Positions 1-8,325 are shown, counted from the first letter of the stretch. The stretch is DNA of 64,000 bases from JAMLIN01 sp041676645 (GCA_041676645.1 JBAYRO010000007.1:6746-70745); one strand, 5' to 3'. A program made the numbers and translations. Notes: generated by a model from the sequence alone, not told the origin.

Positions 1-1
1 C

Positions 2-835
2 AACTTCCAGTGGCTGCCGGTGGGCTACCACGGTCGCGCGTCCTCGATCGGCGTCAGCGGCCAGGCCTTTCCCCGGCCGCGTGGCCAGACGATGGCGCCG
101 GGCGCGAGCGCGCCGACCTTCGGCGAATGCCGCCGCCTCGACTACGAGCTGGAAGTGGGCATCTGGATCGGCACCGGCAATGCGCAGGGCGAGCCCATCG
201 CGCTCGACGATGCCGACTCGCATGTGTTCGGGCTGTGCCTGCTCAACGACTGGTCGGCGCGCGACATCCAGGCCTGGGAGTACCAGCCGCTCGGCCCGTT
301 CCTCGCCAAGAACTTCGCGACCACGATCTCGCCCTGGATCGTCACCCTCGATGCGCTGGCGCCGTTTCGCGCCGCCTGGACCCGGCCGGCCGATCATCCG
401 CAGCCGCTGCCCTACCTCGAGTCGGACGCCAACCGGGCGCGGGGCGGCTTCGACCTGCAGCTGGAAGCCCTGATCGAGACAGCCGCGATGCGCGAGCGCG
501 GTGAAGCGCCGGCGCGGCTGTCGCGCACCACCTTCGCGCATTCCTACTGGAGCGTCGCGCAGATGATCGCCCACCACACGGTGGGCGGTTGCAATCTCGC
601 GCCCGGCGACCTGCTGGGCAGCGGCACCCAGTCCGGGCCGGCGGACGAGGGCGAGGCGGGCGCGCTGATCGAGCTGTCGGTGGGCGGCACCCGGCCGGTG
701 AAGCTGCCCAGTGGCGAGGAACGCACCTTCCTCGCCGATGGCGACCGGGTCGTGTTCCGCGGCTGGTGCGAGCGGCCCGGTGCGGCGCGCATCGGCTTCG
801 GCGAGTGTGCCGGGACGGTGCTGCCGGCGCGCTGA
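2..835 (+). CDS. fahA: Fumarylacetoacetase, 3' part (5' end outside window)
   Basis: This reading frame is open from base 2, so the gene begins before the window; 277 C-terminal residues are present. It should hydrolyse 4-fumarylacetoacetate to fumarate and acetoacetate, the last step of tyrosine/homogentisate breakdown. The family hallmarks are visible: LPVGYHGRASS near the visible start, the metal-binding segment YELEVGIWIG, then LLNDWSARDIQAWEYQPLGP and FLAKNF. The closing segment, with SYWSVAQMIAHHTVGG and GSGTQSGP, is also typical. A long hairpin begins at its stop codon. Homogentisate dioxygenase, the usual partner, would lie upstream and cannot be seen here. Confidence 0.95.
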   Translation, partial: NFQWLPVGYHGRASSIGVSGQAFPRPRGQTMAPGASAPTFGECRRLDYELEVGIWIGTGNAQGEPIALDDADSHVFGLCLLNDWSARDIQAWEYQPLGPFLAKNFATTISPWIVTLDALAPFRAAWTRPADHPQPLPYLESDANRARGGFDLQLEALIETAAMRERGEAPARLSRTTFAHSYWSVAQMIAHHTVGGCNLAPGDLLGSGTQSGPADEGEAGALIELSVGGTRPVKLPSGEERTFLADGDRVVFRGWCERPGAARIGFGECAGTVLPAR

Positions 836-941
836 TCCGGCTTCGGAATCGGGCGCATGGCGGCGTTGGGGCGCCTTGCCGTACCCACCGTACTGTCTTC
901 GGCGCCCCGCCTTGCCCTGCGCCCGATTCCGAAGCCGGATC
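834..941. repeat. Large stem-loop after fahA
   Basis: Two perfect 24-bp inverted arms (834-857 and 918-941) enclose a 60-nt interior. The interior itself contains an inner inverted pair, GGGGCGCC (868-875) with GGCGCCCC (901-908). The arms begin at the fahA stop codon, so the structure would form at the end of that transcript. It has no T-tract, so calling it an intrinsic terminator is inference; it could also be a mobile repeat (REP-like) or an RNA-stabilising stem. Confidence 0.7.
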
Positions 942-1027
942 GTTCGTTCTGGAAGGCATGACCGCGTTGGGGGTAGCCGATGGACGCTCCCCGGAAGCGC
1001 ATGCCATACTCTTTATCGCAGAACTAA

Positions 1028-1046
1028 TGTTCTGTCTAACAGAACA
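1028..1046. promoter_or_regulatory. Palindromic operator before the ALDH cluster
   Basis: TGTTCTGT-CTA-ACAGAACA is a perfect 8-bp inverted repeat with a 3-bp spacer, about 30 bp before the ATG of the aldehyde dehydrogenase gene. Its length and symmetry suit a TetR-, GntR- or IclR-type dimeric repressor. No regulator gene is adjacent in the window, so the binding protein is unknown. Confidence 0.55.
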
Positions 1047-1076
1047 AAAGAACATGAACAGGACAGATCCAGGCAT

Positions 1077-2537
1077 ATGAGCACAGCGCCGCAGGATGAT
1101 CCCCGCCCGATGCTGATCGACGGCCAATGGACGAGCGTCGACGCGAACATCTTCGATTCGATCGATCCGGCCAGCGGCGAGCGCAACTACCGCATCGCCG
1201 GCGCGGGCGCCCGGCATGTCGATGACGCGGTTGCGTCGGCGCGCCAGGCGCAGGCCGATCCCGCCTGGCGCGGGATGCTGCCGCACCGGCGCGCCGCGCT
1301 GCTGATGCGCATCGCCGACGCGATGGAGGCGAACGCCGGGCCGCTTGCGGACGCCCAGCGGCGCGAGAATGGCAAGGTCGTCGCGGAGTGCCGCAGCCAG
1401 GTCGCCAGCGCGGCGGCCACCTTCCGCTACTACGCCGCCGTCTGCGAGACCCAGGGCGAGGAGATCACCCCCGCCCGGGGCGCCTATCTCTCGATGGCGA
1501 TCCACGAGCCCCACGGCGTGGTTGCCGCGATCACGCCGTGGAACTCGCCGCTCACGATGGAGGCGCAGAAGGTCGCGCCGGCGCTGGCGGCCGGCAACGC
1601 CGTGATCCTGAAGCCTTCCGAAGTCACGCCGACTCCCGCGCTCGAGCTGGGCCGGATCGCGCTCGAAGCCGGCCTCGCGCCCGGCCTGCTCAACGTGCTG
1701 CCCGGCTTCGGCGCCGAGGTCGGCGGGCCGCTGGTCGCGCATCCCGGCGTCGACATGGTCTCGTTCACCGGCGGCACCGCCAGCGGCCGGCGGATCGCCG
1801 AGGTCGCGGCGCGCAAGCTGATGCCGGTCGCGCTCGAGCTCGGCGGCAAGTCGCCGCACATCGTGTTCACCGACGCCGATCTCGATGCGGCGGCCGACGC
1901 GATCATCGGCGGCATCTTCGAAGGCAGCGGCCAGTCCTGCGTGGCCGGTTCGCGCCTGTTCGTCCAGCGCCCGATCCATGACGCCTTCGTGGAGCGCATC
2001 GTCGAGCGCGCGCGCGCGCTGCGGGTCGACCTGCCCGATGCGCCGGGCGCGCAGATGGGGCCGATCGCTTCCTTCGGCCATCGCGAACGCATCGAGGCGA
2101 TGGTCGACAGCGCCCGCGCGCGCGGTGTCGAAGTGCTCTGCGGCGGCGAACGTCCGGGCGACGCGCGCCTTGCGGGCGGCGCCTTCTACCGGCCCACCGT
2201 GCTCGCGCCCACCGATCCGGGCGATCCCATCGTGCGCGATGAGATCTTCGGGCCGGTGCTGTGCGCGCTGCCCTTCGAGGACGAGGCCGATCTCGTCGCG
2301 CAGGCCAACGACAGCGTCTATGGCCTGGCCGCCGGCGTCTGGACGCGCGATTTCGCCCGGGCCTGGCGCATCGCGCGCGCACTGGCCGCCGGCACGGTCT
2401 GGATCAATACCTACAAGCAGCTGTCGATCTCGACGCCGTTCGGCGGCTTCAAGGACAGCGGCCTCGGACGCGAGAAGGGGATCGGCGGCATGCGCCTGTA
2501 CCAGCAGGCCAAGTCGATCTACATCGCGACGCATTGA
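1077..2537 (+). CDS. Aldehyde dehydrogenase family protein
   Basis: 486-residue NAD(P)-dependent aldehyde dehydrogenase that oxidises an aldehyde to the acid. The start at 1077 (ATGAGCACA) follows a palindromic operator; a longer open frame upstream has no ALDH similarity. Family residues are all present: PWN (Asn156), Lys179 in AVILKPSE, FTGGTASG (230-237), the general base Glu254 in ELGGKS, and the nucleophile Cys288 in GQSC. IFGPVL and the C-terminal GGFKDSGLGREKG complete the fold. The gene is 22 bp before a 3-hydroxyisobutyrate-dehydrogenase-like gene, so the two are probably co-transcribed. The substrate cannot be read from the sequence. Confidence 0.93.
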   Translation: MSTAPQDDPRPMLIDGQWTSVDANIFDSIDPASGERNYRIAGAGARHVDDAVASARQAQADPAWRGMLPHRRAALLMRIADAMEANAGPLADAQRRENGKVVAECRSQVASAAATFRYYAAVCETQGEEITPARGAYLSMAIHEPHGVVAAITPWNSPLTMEAQKVAPALAAGNAVILKPSEVTPTPALELGRIALEAGLAPGLLNVLPGFGAEVGGPLVAHPGVDMVSFTGGTASGRRIAEVAARKLMPVALELGGKSPHIVFTDADLDAAADAIIGGIFEGSGQSCVAGSRLFVQRPIHDAFVERIVERARALRVDLPDAPGAQMGPIASFGHRERIEAMVDSARARGVEVLCGGERPGDARLAGGAFYRPTVLAPTDPGDPIVRDEIFGPVLCALPFEDEADLVAQANDSVYGLAAGVWTRDFARAWRIARALAAGTVWINTYKQLSISTPFGGFKDSGLGREKGIGGMRLYQQAKSIYIATH

Positions 2538-2559
2538 ACCTACTTCGGAGGACGACAGG

Positions 2560-3462
2560 ATGGCGGCGGAAACGACGCAACTCGGCTTCATCGGACTCGG
2601 CGTCATGGGCGAGCCGATGTGCCGCAACCTGGTGCAGAAGTCCGGCGCCCGGGTCATGGCCTACGACCGCGACCCGGCGCCGCTCGAGCGCATCCGCGAG
2701 CATGGCGCCCAGGTGTGCGCGCAACTGCGCGAGGCGGTCGAAGGCTCGAGCGTGGTGTTCCTCTCGCTGCCCTCGGGCGAAGTGGTGCGCGAGCTCGTGC
2801 TCGTCGAGGGCGGCCTGCTCGACTGCGCGAGCCGCGGCCAGGTCATCATCGATACCAGCACCTCGCCGGTCGGCTCGACCCGCGAGCTCGCCGAGCGCTT
2901 CGGCGAGCGCGGCGTGACCTTCATCGATGCTCCGGTCGCCCGTACCCGCGCCGCGGCCGAGGCCGGCGCGCTGTCGGTGATGGTCGGCGCGCAGGCCGAG
3001 GTGTTCGAGCAGGTGCGGCCGTACATCGCGACCTTCGCCACCGACATCAGCCTCTGCGGCCCTGTCGGTTGCGGCCAGGTCGTCAAGATCATGAACAACA
3101 TGGTGCTCTTCGAGACCGTCATGGCGCTGTCCGAGGCCAGGGCGATCGGCGAACGCGCCGGCGTGCCGCCGGAGCTGCTGTTCGAGGTCCTGTCCAAGGG
3201 CTCGGCCGACAGCTTCGCATTGCGCAACCACGGAATGAAGGCGATCGTCCCCGACGAGTTCCCGCTGCGCGCGTTCTCCACCGCCTATGCCCGCAAGGAC
3301 CTGCGTTATGCGCGCGAGCTCGCCGCCCAGACCGGGGTCGATGCCCGCGGCGCCGAAACGGTCGACGGCTGGTTCGGCGAGGCGATCGAGGCGGGCGAGG
3401 GCGACAACTACTTCCCGGTGATCGCGCGGCGCATCGGGGCAAGGCCGGGCGGTTCACAGTAG
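2560..3462 (+). CDS. NAD(P)-dependent oxidoreductase, 3-hydroxyisobutyrate dehydrogenase family
   Basis: 300-residue beta-hydroxyacid dehydrogenase. The Rossmann motif GFIGLGVMG (9-17) is at the N terminus, and the catalytic lysine region GCGQVVKIMNN places Lys176 and Asn180. The substrate-binding DAPV motif (124-127) is followed by ARTRAAAEAG rather than the usual glycine pair (DAPVSGG), which suggests a specificity different from classical HIBADH or tartronate semialdehyde reductase. A CGGAGG ribosome site precedes the ATG at 2560. It sits between the ALDH and a lactonase-like hydrolase, in what looks like one operon. Confidence 0.9.
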   Translation: MAAETTQLGFIGLGVMGEPMCRNLVQKSGARVMAYDRDPAPLERIREHGAQVCAQLREAVEGSSVVFLSLPSGEVVRELVLVEGGLLDCASRGQVIIDTSTSPVGSTRELAERFGERGVTFIDAPVARTRAAAEAGALSVMVGAQAEVFEQVRPYIATFATDISLCGPVGCGQVVKIMNNMVLFETVMALSEARAIGERAGVPPELLFEVLSKGSADSFALRNHGMKAIVPDEFPLRAFSTAYARKDLRYARELAAQTGVDARGAETVDGWFGEAIEAGEGDNYFPVIARRIGARPGGSQ

Positions 3463-3489
3463 ACTCGCAGCGATGCCACGGAGGAGACG

Positions 3490-4317
3490 ATGACCTTGCC
3501 GGACAAGCAAAGCGCCGATCGACGGGACGGCGTCTGGGAAGCCTACGCGATCCGCTACGCCCGCCTCGAGGAGCGGCGCCGCGTCGACAACTTCGTGCCG
3601 GTCGACCCGCACGACGGCCCGATGCCGATGGACTACTTCGTCTGGCTGCTGCGCCAGGGCGAGCGGACGATCCTCGTCGATACCGGCTTCGGCGCCGAGG
3701 CCGCCAGCGCCCGCGGCCGCAAGCTGCTGCGCTGCCCGATCGACGCATTGCGGGCGCTCGATGTCGATCCCGCCACGATCGACGATGTGGTCATCACCCA
3801 TCTCCACTACGATCACGCCGGCAATCTCGACAAGCTGCCGAACGCGCGCTTCCACATCCAGGCCGACGAGGTCTCGTACGCCACCGGCCCCTGCATGTGC
3901 CATCCCGCGATCCGGCATGCCTATCGTGTCGAGGACGTGGTCGAGCTGGTGCGCAAGGTGTATGCGGACCGGGTCGTGTTCTACCAGGGCGACGCGAACC
4001 TCGCCGACGGCATCGACCTGATCGCGATCGGCGGGCATACCATGGGCCTGCAGTCGCTGCGGGTGCGCACCGCCCGCGGTACCGTGATCCTTGCGTCGGA
4101 TGCCAGCCACTACTACGAGAACATCCTCGGCGGGCGGCCCTTCCCGATCGTGCACGATGTCGCGAGGATGCTCGACGGCCACCGCCGCCTGCTCGCCGAA
4201 GCCGGCGACCCGAAGTTCCTCGTGCCTGGCCACGACCCCCTGGTGCTCGAGCGCTATCCGCACCTGCCCGGCGACGAGATCGGCATCGCCATCCTGCACG
4301 AATCGCCGTCGGCCTGA
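3490..4317 (+). CDS. MBL-fold hydrolase, AiiA-like N-acyl homoserine lactonase family
   Basis: 275-residue metallo-beta-lactamase-fold protein. The dinuclear zinc signature HLHYDHAG gives His104, His106, Asp108 and His109. Further ligands are His183 (GGHTMG), Asp204 (LASDASHYYEN) and the late His in LVPGHDP. The length and the VDTGFG / LVPGHDP pattern match the lactonase branch that includes AiiA and AttM. The reaction is probably hydrolysis of a lactone or thioester. In this cluster of dehydrogenases a catabolic lactone is as likely a substrate as a quorum signal. It begins 27 bp after the upstream gene with GGAGACG as ribosome site. Confidence 0.85.
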   Translation: MTLPDKQSADRRDGVWEAYAIRYARLEERRRVDNFVPVDPHDGPMPMDYFVWLLRQGERTILVDTGFGAEAASARGRKLLRCPIDALRALDVDPATIDDVVITHLHYDHAGNLDKLPNARFHIQADEVSYATGPCMCHPAIRHAYRVEDVVELVRKVYADRVVFYQGDANLADGIDLIAIGGHTMGLQSLRVRTARGTVILASDASHYYENILGGRPFPIVHDVARMLDGHRRLLAEAGDPKFLVPGHDPLVLERYPHLPGDEIGIAILHESPSA

Positions 4318-4496
4318 GCCGGGTTCGCCCGGCGTTGCGCATCCGATCCCCTGTCCACGCCGCGCCTTCTCGCGTACGCTGGCGGCGTCGACTCGTCGCC
4401 CGTTCGTGGTGACCTCGACTGGCCGGCAGCGACTCCCGTCGCGTCGGCCGATCCCGACAACAAGCCGATCGGAATCGATCGATCAAGGAGAGACGC

Positions 4497-5444
4497 ATGA
4501 TGAAGCGCATCATCGCCGGGATGTTCACGGTCATCGGCATCGCGCTGGCTGGTTCGGCCATCGCCCAGGAAACCTGGTTTCCCTCGAAATGGGGTGCGGA
4601 TGACGAACTGGGCGCCGCCAACTACCTGTCCCCCGACAAGGTTCTCGCCGCGTCGAAGCTCGTCACCACCGGCAAGACCTATCCGCTGGGCATCACCGTC
4701 AATCGCCTGACGCCGGCCTTCCCGCCGCGGCGCTGCGACATCTACATCGTCCAGCCGGGCCAGGTCGGCTCGGCCGACGGGCTCGGCCCGACCTCCACGA
4801 CCTACAACGACGACATCCTCAACTGCTGGATCGGCATCGGTTCGCAGATCGACGGCCTCGGTCACATCGGCATCGGGAATACCTACTACAACGGTTTCAA
4901 GTGGGCCGACATCGCCCCCATCACCGGTCTGACGAAGCTCGGCGTCCACAACATTCCGCCGATCGTCACCCGTGGCGTGGTGCTCGACATCGCCGGCCAT
5001 CTCGGCGTGCCGATGCTCACCGAAGGCCAGGCGATCAACCAGGCCGAGATCGAAGGCGCTGCCGCGAAGCAGGGCGTCGAGATCCGCGAGGGTGACGTGG
5101 TCCTGCTGCATACCGGCTGGATGAGCATCCTCGATTCCGATCCCGAGCGTTTCGGCAAGGCCGAGCCTGGCCTGGGCGTGGGCGGCGCGAAATACCTGGT
5201 CGGCAAGGGCGTGGTCGCCGTCGGTGCGGATACCTGGGGCGTCGAAGCGGTGCCGTTCGAGCAGGGCGAGGGCATCTTCGGGGTCCACCAGGAACTCCTG
5301 ACTCGCAGCGGCACCTACATCCTCGAGAACATGAACACCGCCGACCTCGTCGCCGACGAGGCCTGGGAGTTCCTGTTCGTTCTCGGCCAGCCGCGCTACG
5401 AGGGCGCGGTGCAGGCCATGGTCAATCCGGTGGCGATCCGCTGA
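4497..5444 (+). CDS. Secreted cyclase-family protein (kynurenine-formamidase-like fold)
   Basis: 315 residues with a clear signal peptide (about 1-23, ending AIAQ before ETWFPSKWG), so the product is periplasmic. The body is the cyclase family (PF04199 type). The family's metal-binding stretch HxGTHxDxPxH appears here as GSQIDGLGHIG, with Gln replacing the first metal-binding His. That Gln variant occurs in a recognised subgroup, so this is not necessarily a dead enzyme. It lies 179 bp after the lactonase-like gene, behind AAGGAG. Function is probably hydrolysis or cyclisation of a small carboxylate; the substrate is unknown. Confidence 0.8.
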   Translation: MMKRIIAGMFTVIGIALAGSAIAQETWFPSKWGADDELGAANYLSPDKVLAASKLVTTGKTYPLGITVNRLTPAFPPRRCDIYIVQPGQVGSADGLGPTSTTYNDDILNCWIGIGSQIDGLGHIGIGNTYYNGFKWADIAPITGLTKLGVHNIPPIVTRGVVLDIAGHLGVPMLTEGQAINQAEIEGAAAKQGVEIREGDVVLLHTGWMSILDSDPERFGKAEPGLGVGGAKYLVGKGVVAVGADTWGVEAVPFEQGEGIFGVHQELLTRSGTYILENMNTADLVADEAWEFLFVLGQPRYEGAVQAMVNPVAIR

Positions 5445-5454
5445 CAGCGGTCCT

Positions 5455-5480
5455 GCATTCGATCTCACCCGATCGAATGC
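5455..5480. terminator. Stem-loop after the cyclase gene
   Basis: A perfect 10-bp inverted repeat, GCATTCGATC (5455-5464) with GATCGAATGC (5471-5480), has a 6-nt loop and lies 10 bp after the cyclase stop codon. There is no T-run, so this is a probable transcript end without the canonical tail. Confidence 0.45.
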
Positions 5481-5503
5481 GAGCCCGTACGAGCACCCAT
5501 GCG

Positions 5504-5533
5504 CCGGCCATGCCATGAAGTGGGCATGGCCGG
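5504..5533. repeat. Second stem-loop in the 5.5-kb intergenic region
   Basis: CCGGCCATGCC (5504-5514) pairs perfectly with GGCATGGCCGG (5523-5533) across an 8-nt loop. Together with the hairpin at 5455 it fills the start of the 299-bp gap. The rest of the gap (about 5625-5700) is AT-richer and probably holds the promoter of the MliC-like gene. Confidence 0.45.
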
Positions 5534-5743
5534 TGTCCCCTGCATGCCACAATCCGGCCTTGCCGCCGGTAGGCCGAATGGCGCCGTTCGTGCCGAACCC
5601 GTTGCCGGCGTGGCTTTGCCGGCAAATGATGGGGCATAAAGTAAAAAGCGTAACGAATCGTTCATGGGATAGCGCTTTACGCGTGCTCGATTCGCCGCGA
5701 CAATACGCCCGGAAATCAGCCAGGCCACACAACGGAGATTCCC

Positions 5744-6073
5744 GTGAAATTGTCGTTCAAGATCCTCGCCGTAACGATCGGCCTGGCAGGTGCAGCAGGT
5801 GCCGTACAGGCCAGCGGCCTGACCATGACCAAGGGGCTCTACAAGTGCGAGCTCAACCGGCAGGTCAATGTCACCGAGGTGGCTCCCGACCGCTCGACCG
5901 CAACCATCCAGTGGGGCAAGCGCGGCTATGTCCTGCGTGCGGTGCCCGCCCGCACCGGTGCGCTTCGCTACGAGGACGTCGAGTCGGGCCTGACCTGGCT
6001 GGTGATCGTCGGCAAGTCGATGCTGCTCGACACCAAGAACGGCAAGCAGCTCGCCAACGAATGCAAGGTTTGA
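5744..6073 (+). CDS. MliC/PliC-like C-type lysozyme inhibitor domain protein
   Basis: 109 residues with an N-terminal signal peptide (about 1-23, ending VQASG); no lipobox, so probably a soluble periplasmic protein. The mature part fits the small MliC beta-barrel pattern: an early YKCE, an Arg-Gly-Tyr strand, TGALRYED in place of the usual SGARY, a central GLTWLVIVGK strand and a terminal ECKV giving the second Cys of the expected disulphide. The likely role is protection of peptidoglycan from host or grazer lysozyme. Assignment rests on pattern recognition of a short family. A strong terminator follows at 6140. Confidence 0.65.
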   Translation: MKLSFKILAVTIGLAGAAGAVQASGLTMTKGLYKCELNRQVNVTEVAPDRSTATIQWGKRGYVLRAVPARTGALRYEDVESGLTWLVIVGKSMLLDTKNGKQLANECKV

Positions 6074-6139
6074 TCTCATAAGAAAGAACGATGGCGCCGC
6101 CGGCTCCTCCCGGCAGGCGCACGGAACGATCAATCTCCC

Positions 6140-6169
6140 GAGCCGCGGTGAATGTCGCGGCTCTTTTTT
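6140..6169 (+). terminator. Rho-independent terminator
   Basis: GAGCCGCG (6140-6147) and CGCGGCTC (6156-6163) form an 8-bp GC-rich stem with an 8-nt loop, followed directly by six T residues (6164-6169). This is the clearest intrinsic terminator in the window and ends the MliC-like transcript. Confidence 0.9.
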
Positions 6170-6271
6170 CGCGTGCTGGCGTGGTCCGGCCGCAATGCCG
6201 GGGCTGGTGCGGACGCACCCGGTCGCCGGTCCGCTGCTAGGATGGCGGCTGCCTCTTGTCCAGGAGCTTCC

Positions 6272-6775
6272 ATGGCACGCACCCTGCTCGTGATCGACAT
6301 CCAGAACGACTATTTCCCCGGCGGTGTGCTGCCGCTGTGGCAGGCCGATGAAACCGAGGCGGGTATTGTTTCGGCGATCGGCAAGGCGCGCGCGGCCGGC
6401 GACAAGGTCGTCCTCGTGCAGCACGTCTCGAAGGCGAAGGCCGGCCTGTTCGCGCCCGATGGCCCCGGCGTCGCGATCCGCCCCGCCGTTCTCGAAGCCG
6501 CCGGCGATGCGCCGGTCGTGACCAAGCACAATGCGGACGCTTTCCAGGACACCGACCTCATGGAGCACCTGAAGGGCACCGACGAGCTGCTGGTCTGCGG
6601 GATGATGACCCAGAACTGCGTCGCCTTCACCGCCATGTCACGGGATGCCGATGCGTTCCGGGTGCGGGTGATCGGCGATCTCTGCAGCGCGCCGATCGAG
6701 GTCGTCCACAAGATTGCGCTGAACGCGCTGGGTTCGAAGAAGCCGGTCGTCGACGCCGCAAGCGCCTGGAGCTGA
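6272..6775 (+). CDS. Cysteine hydrolase, isochorismatase family
   Basis: 167 residues. The catalytic triad of the family is present: Asp9 in LLVIDIQNDY, Lys85 in PVVTKHN and Cys116 in GMMTQNCVAFT. The start at 6272 is chosen because AGGAG lies 5 bp upstream and the family motif begins at residue 4; the frame extends further upstream without similarity. Members hydrolyse amides or vinyl ethers (nicotinamide, isochorismate, ureido compounds). It is a single gene between a terminator and a degraded region, and nothing nearby fixes the substrate. Confidence 0.9.
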   Translation: MARTLLVIDIQNDYFPGGVLPLWQADETEAGIVSAIGKARAAGDKVVLVQHVSKAKAGLFAPDGPGVAIRPAVLEAAGDAPVVTKHNADAFQDTDLMEHLKGTDELLVCGMMTQNCVAFTAMSRDADAFRVRVIGDLCSAPIEVVHKIALNALGSKKPVVDAASAWS

Positions 6776-6873
6776 GCGGTTCCCGGAATCTGCGGCGAGC
6801 CGGCCTCGATGCCGGCCTCCGATGAACCGTCGCGGTGATGCATGGGGCTGGCCGAGGATGGTGAGGGGGCGAG

Positions 6874-7050
6874 ATGCAGAAAACCTACAGGGCCATGCAG
6901 GTGGCCCGGCCCGGCTTCCTGGAACTGGTGGAGCGCGATACGCCGCAACCCGCTGACGGCGAAGTGCTGATCCGGGTGGAAGCCTATCGCCGGCTGCGCT
7001 CCGGTGATGTCAGGTTCCGCATGGTGCTCGGTGTCGATGCGCGCCACTGA
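6874..7050 (+). pseudogene. N-terminal fragment of a zinc-type alcohol dehydrogenase
   Basis: A 58-codon open frame starts AMQVARPGFLELVERDTPQP and continues EVLIRVEA, the unmistakable first strand pair of medium-chain alcohol dehydrogenases. After RVEA the expected CGVCxSD zinc/catalytic motif is replaced by YRRLRSGDV and the frame soon stops, so the catalytic and Rossmann domains are missing. It is the only gene-like content of the 323-bp gap between the isochorismatase-like gene and the MFS gene, and is best read as a remnant of a deleted gene. Confidence 0.7.
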
Positions 7051-7098
7051 GCGATTCCTCCCCTCCGCGCGAGGGGCTCGCCAATCATTCCGACAGAC

Positions 7099-8325
7099 AT
7101 GACAGAAAACAGCCGTACCGCTTCGATGGGCGATGCCCCTGCCTTGCTGCCCAGGGGCGTGCAGACCGGCAACATCTGGCGGCTGTCCATTGCCCAGGCG
7201 CTGGCCGGCGCGAACGCCGTCGTCGTCTATGCCACCGGATCCATCGTCGGGAACACCCTGGCCCCGTCACCCGTGCTCGCGACGCTGCCGATCTCGATCT
7301 TCGTGGTGGGCATGGCGGCGTGCATCCTGCCCGTGGGCGCGATCGCGCGACGGCATGGCCGGCTCGCTTCCTTCCTGGCGGGCACCGGGGCCGGCGTGCT
7401 GGCCGGGCTGCTGGCCATGCTTGCCGTCATCCTGGGCTCGTTCTGGCTGTTCTGCGTCGGAACCTTCTTCGGCGGCGCCTACGCGGCCGTGGTGCTGTCG
7501 TTCCGCTTCGCCGCGGCCGACGGGGTGGAGCCCGGCAGGCGCGCGCGCGCCCTGTCGCTCGTCATGGCGGGGGGCGTGGCAGCGGGGATCGTGGGGCCGC
7601 AGCTGGTCACCTGGACGATGGAACTCTGGCCGCCGTACCTGTTCGCCGCCACCTACCTGATGCAGGCGGCGGTCGCCGCGGTCTCGGCATTCATCCTGCT
7701 GGGCGTGCGCCTGCCCGGGCCGACCGCGGAGGAGATAGCCGGCGGGCGACCGCTGGCGGAAATCGTGCGCCAGCCGCGCTTCGTCGCCGCCGTGATCTGC
7801 GGCTCGGTTTCCTACATGCTCATGAACTTCCTCATGACGGCCGCGCCGCTGGCGATGCACTTGTGCGGCCATCCCCAGGAGGCGGCCAACCTCGGTCTGC
7901 AGTGGCATGTCATCGCCATGTATGCGCCGAGCTTCTTCACCGGCAGCCTGATCGCGCGCTTCGGCGCGGGCCGCATGGCGACGGCGGGCCTCGTCCTGAC
8001 CGGCCTGTCCGCCGCCGTCGGCCTGATGGGCCTCGAGGTCGCGCATTTCTGGTGGTCGCTGATCCTGCTCGGGGTGGGCTGGAACTTCGGCTTTCTCGGC
8101 GCCTCCGCCCTGGTGCTGGAGTGCCACCGACCCGAGGAGAAGACGCGCGTGCAGTCGCTCAACGACTTCATCGTCTTCGGCCTGATGGCGCTGGGCTCCT
8201 TTGCGTCGGGCGGCCTGCTGGCGGCCTATGACTGGAACATGGTGCTGTGGGTGTCCTTCGTGCCGCTGGCGCTGTCCGCGGTGGCGCTGGCGCTGGCGAT
8301 GAGGCGCTCCGCGCAGGCCGGCTGA
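7099..8325 (+). CDS. MFS transporter
   Basis: 408 residues with about twelve hydrophobic segments. A short cytoplasmic loop ARRHGRL after the second helix matches the MFS motif A position, and a mid-protein hydrophilic stretch (PGPTAEEIAGGRP) separates the two six-helix halves. It should move a small solute across the inner membrane; the substrate is unknown. The start is the first Met after an in-frame stop. It converges with the lipoprotein-like gene at 8346. Confidence 0.85.
   Translation: MTENSRTASMGDAPALLPRGVQTGNIWRLSIAQALAGANAVVVYATGSIVGNTLAPSPVLATLPISIFVVGMAACILPVGAIARRHGRLASFLAGTGAGVLAGLLAMLAVILGSFWLFCVGTFFGGAYAAVVLSFRFAAADGVEPGRRARALSLVMAGGVAAGIVGPQLVTWTMELWPPYLFAATYLMQAAVAAVSAFILLGVRLPGPTAEEIAGGRPLAEIVRQPRFVAAVICGSVSYMLMNFLMTAAPLAMHLCGHPQEAANLGLQWHVIAMYAPSFFTGSLIARFGAGRMATAGLVLTGLSAAVGLMGLEVAHFWWSLILLGVGWNFGFLGASALVLECHRPEEKTRVQSLNDFIVFGLMALGSFASGGLLAAYDWNMVLWVSFVPLALSAVALALAMRRSAQAG

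Noticed and set aside
342..2657. 771-residue minus-strand open frame
   Set aside because: It is antisense to the fumarylacetoacetase and ALDH genes, Arg/Ala/Asp-rich with no recognisable motif; such frames are expected in high-GC coding DNA.
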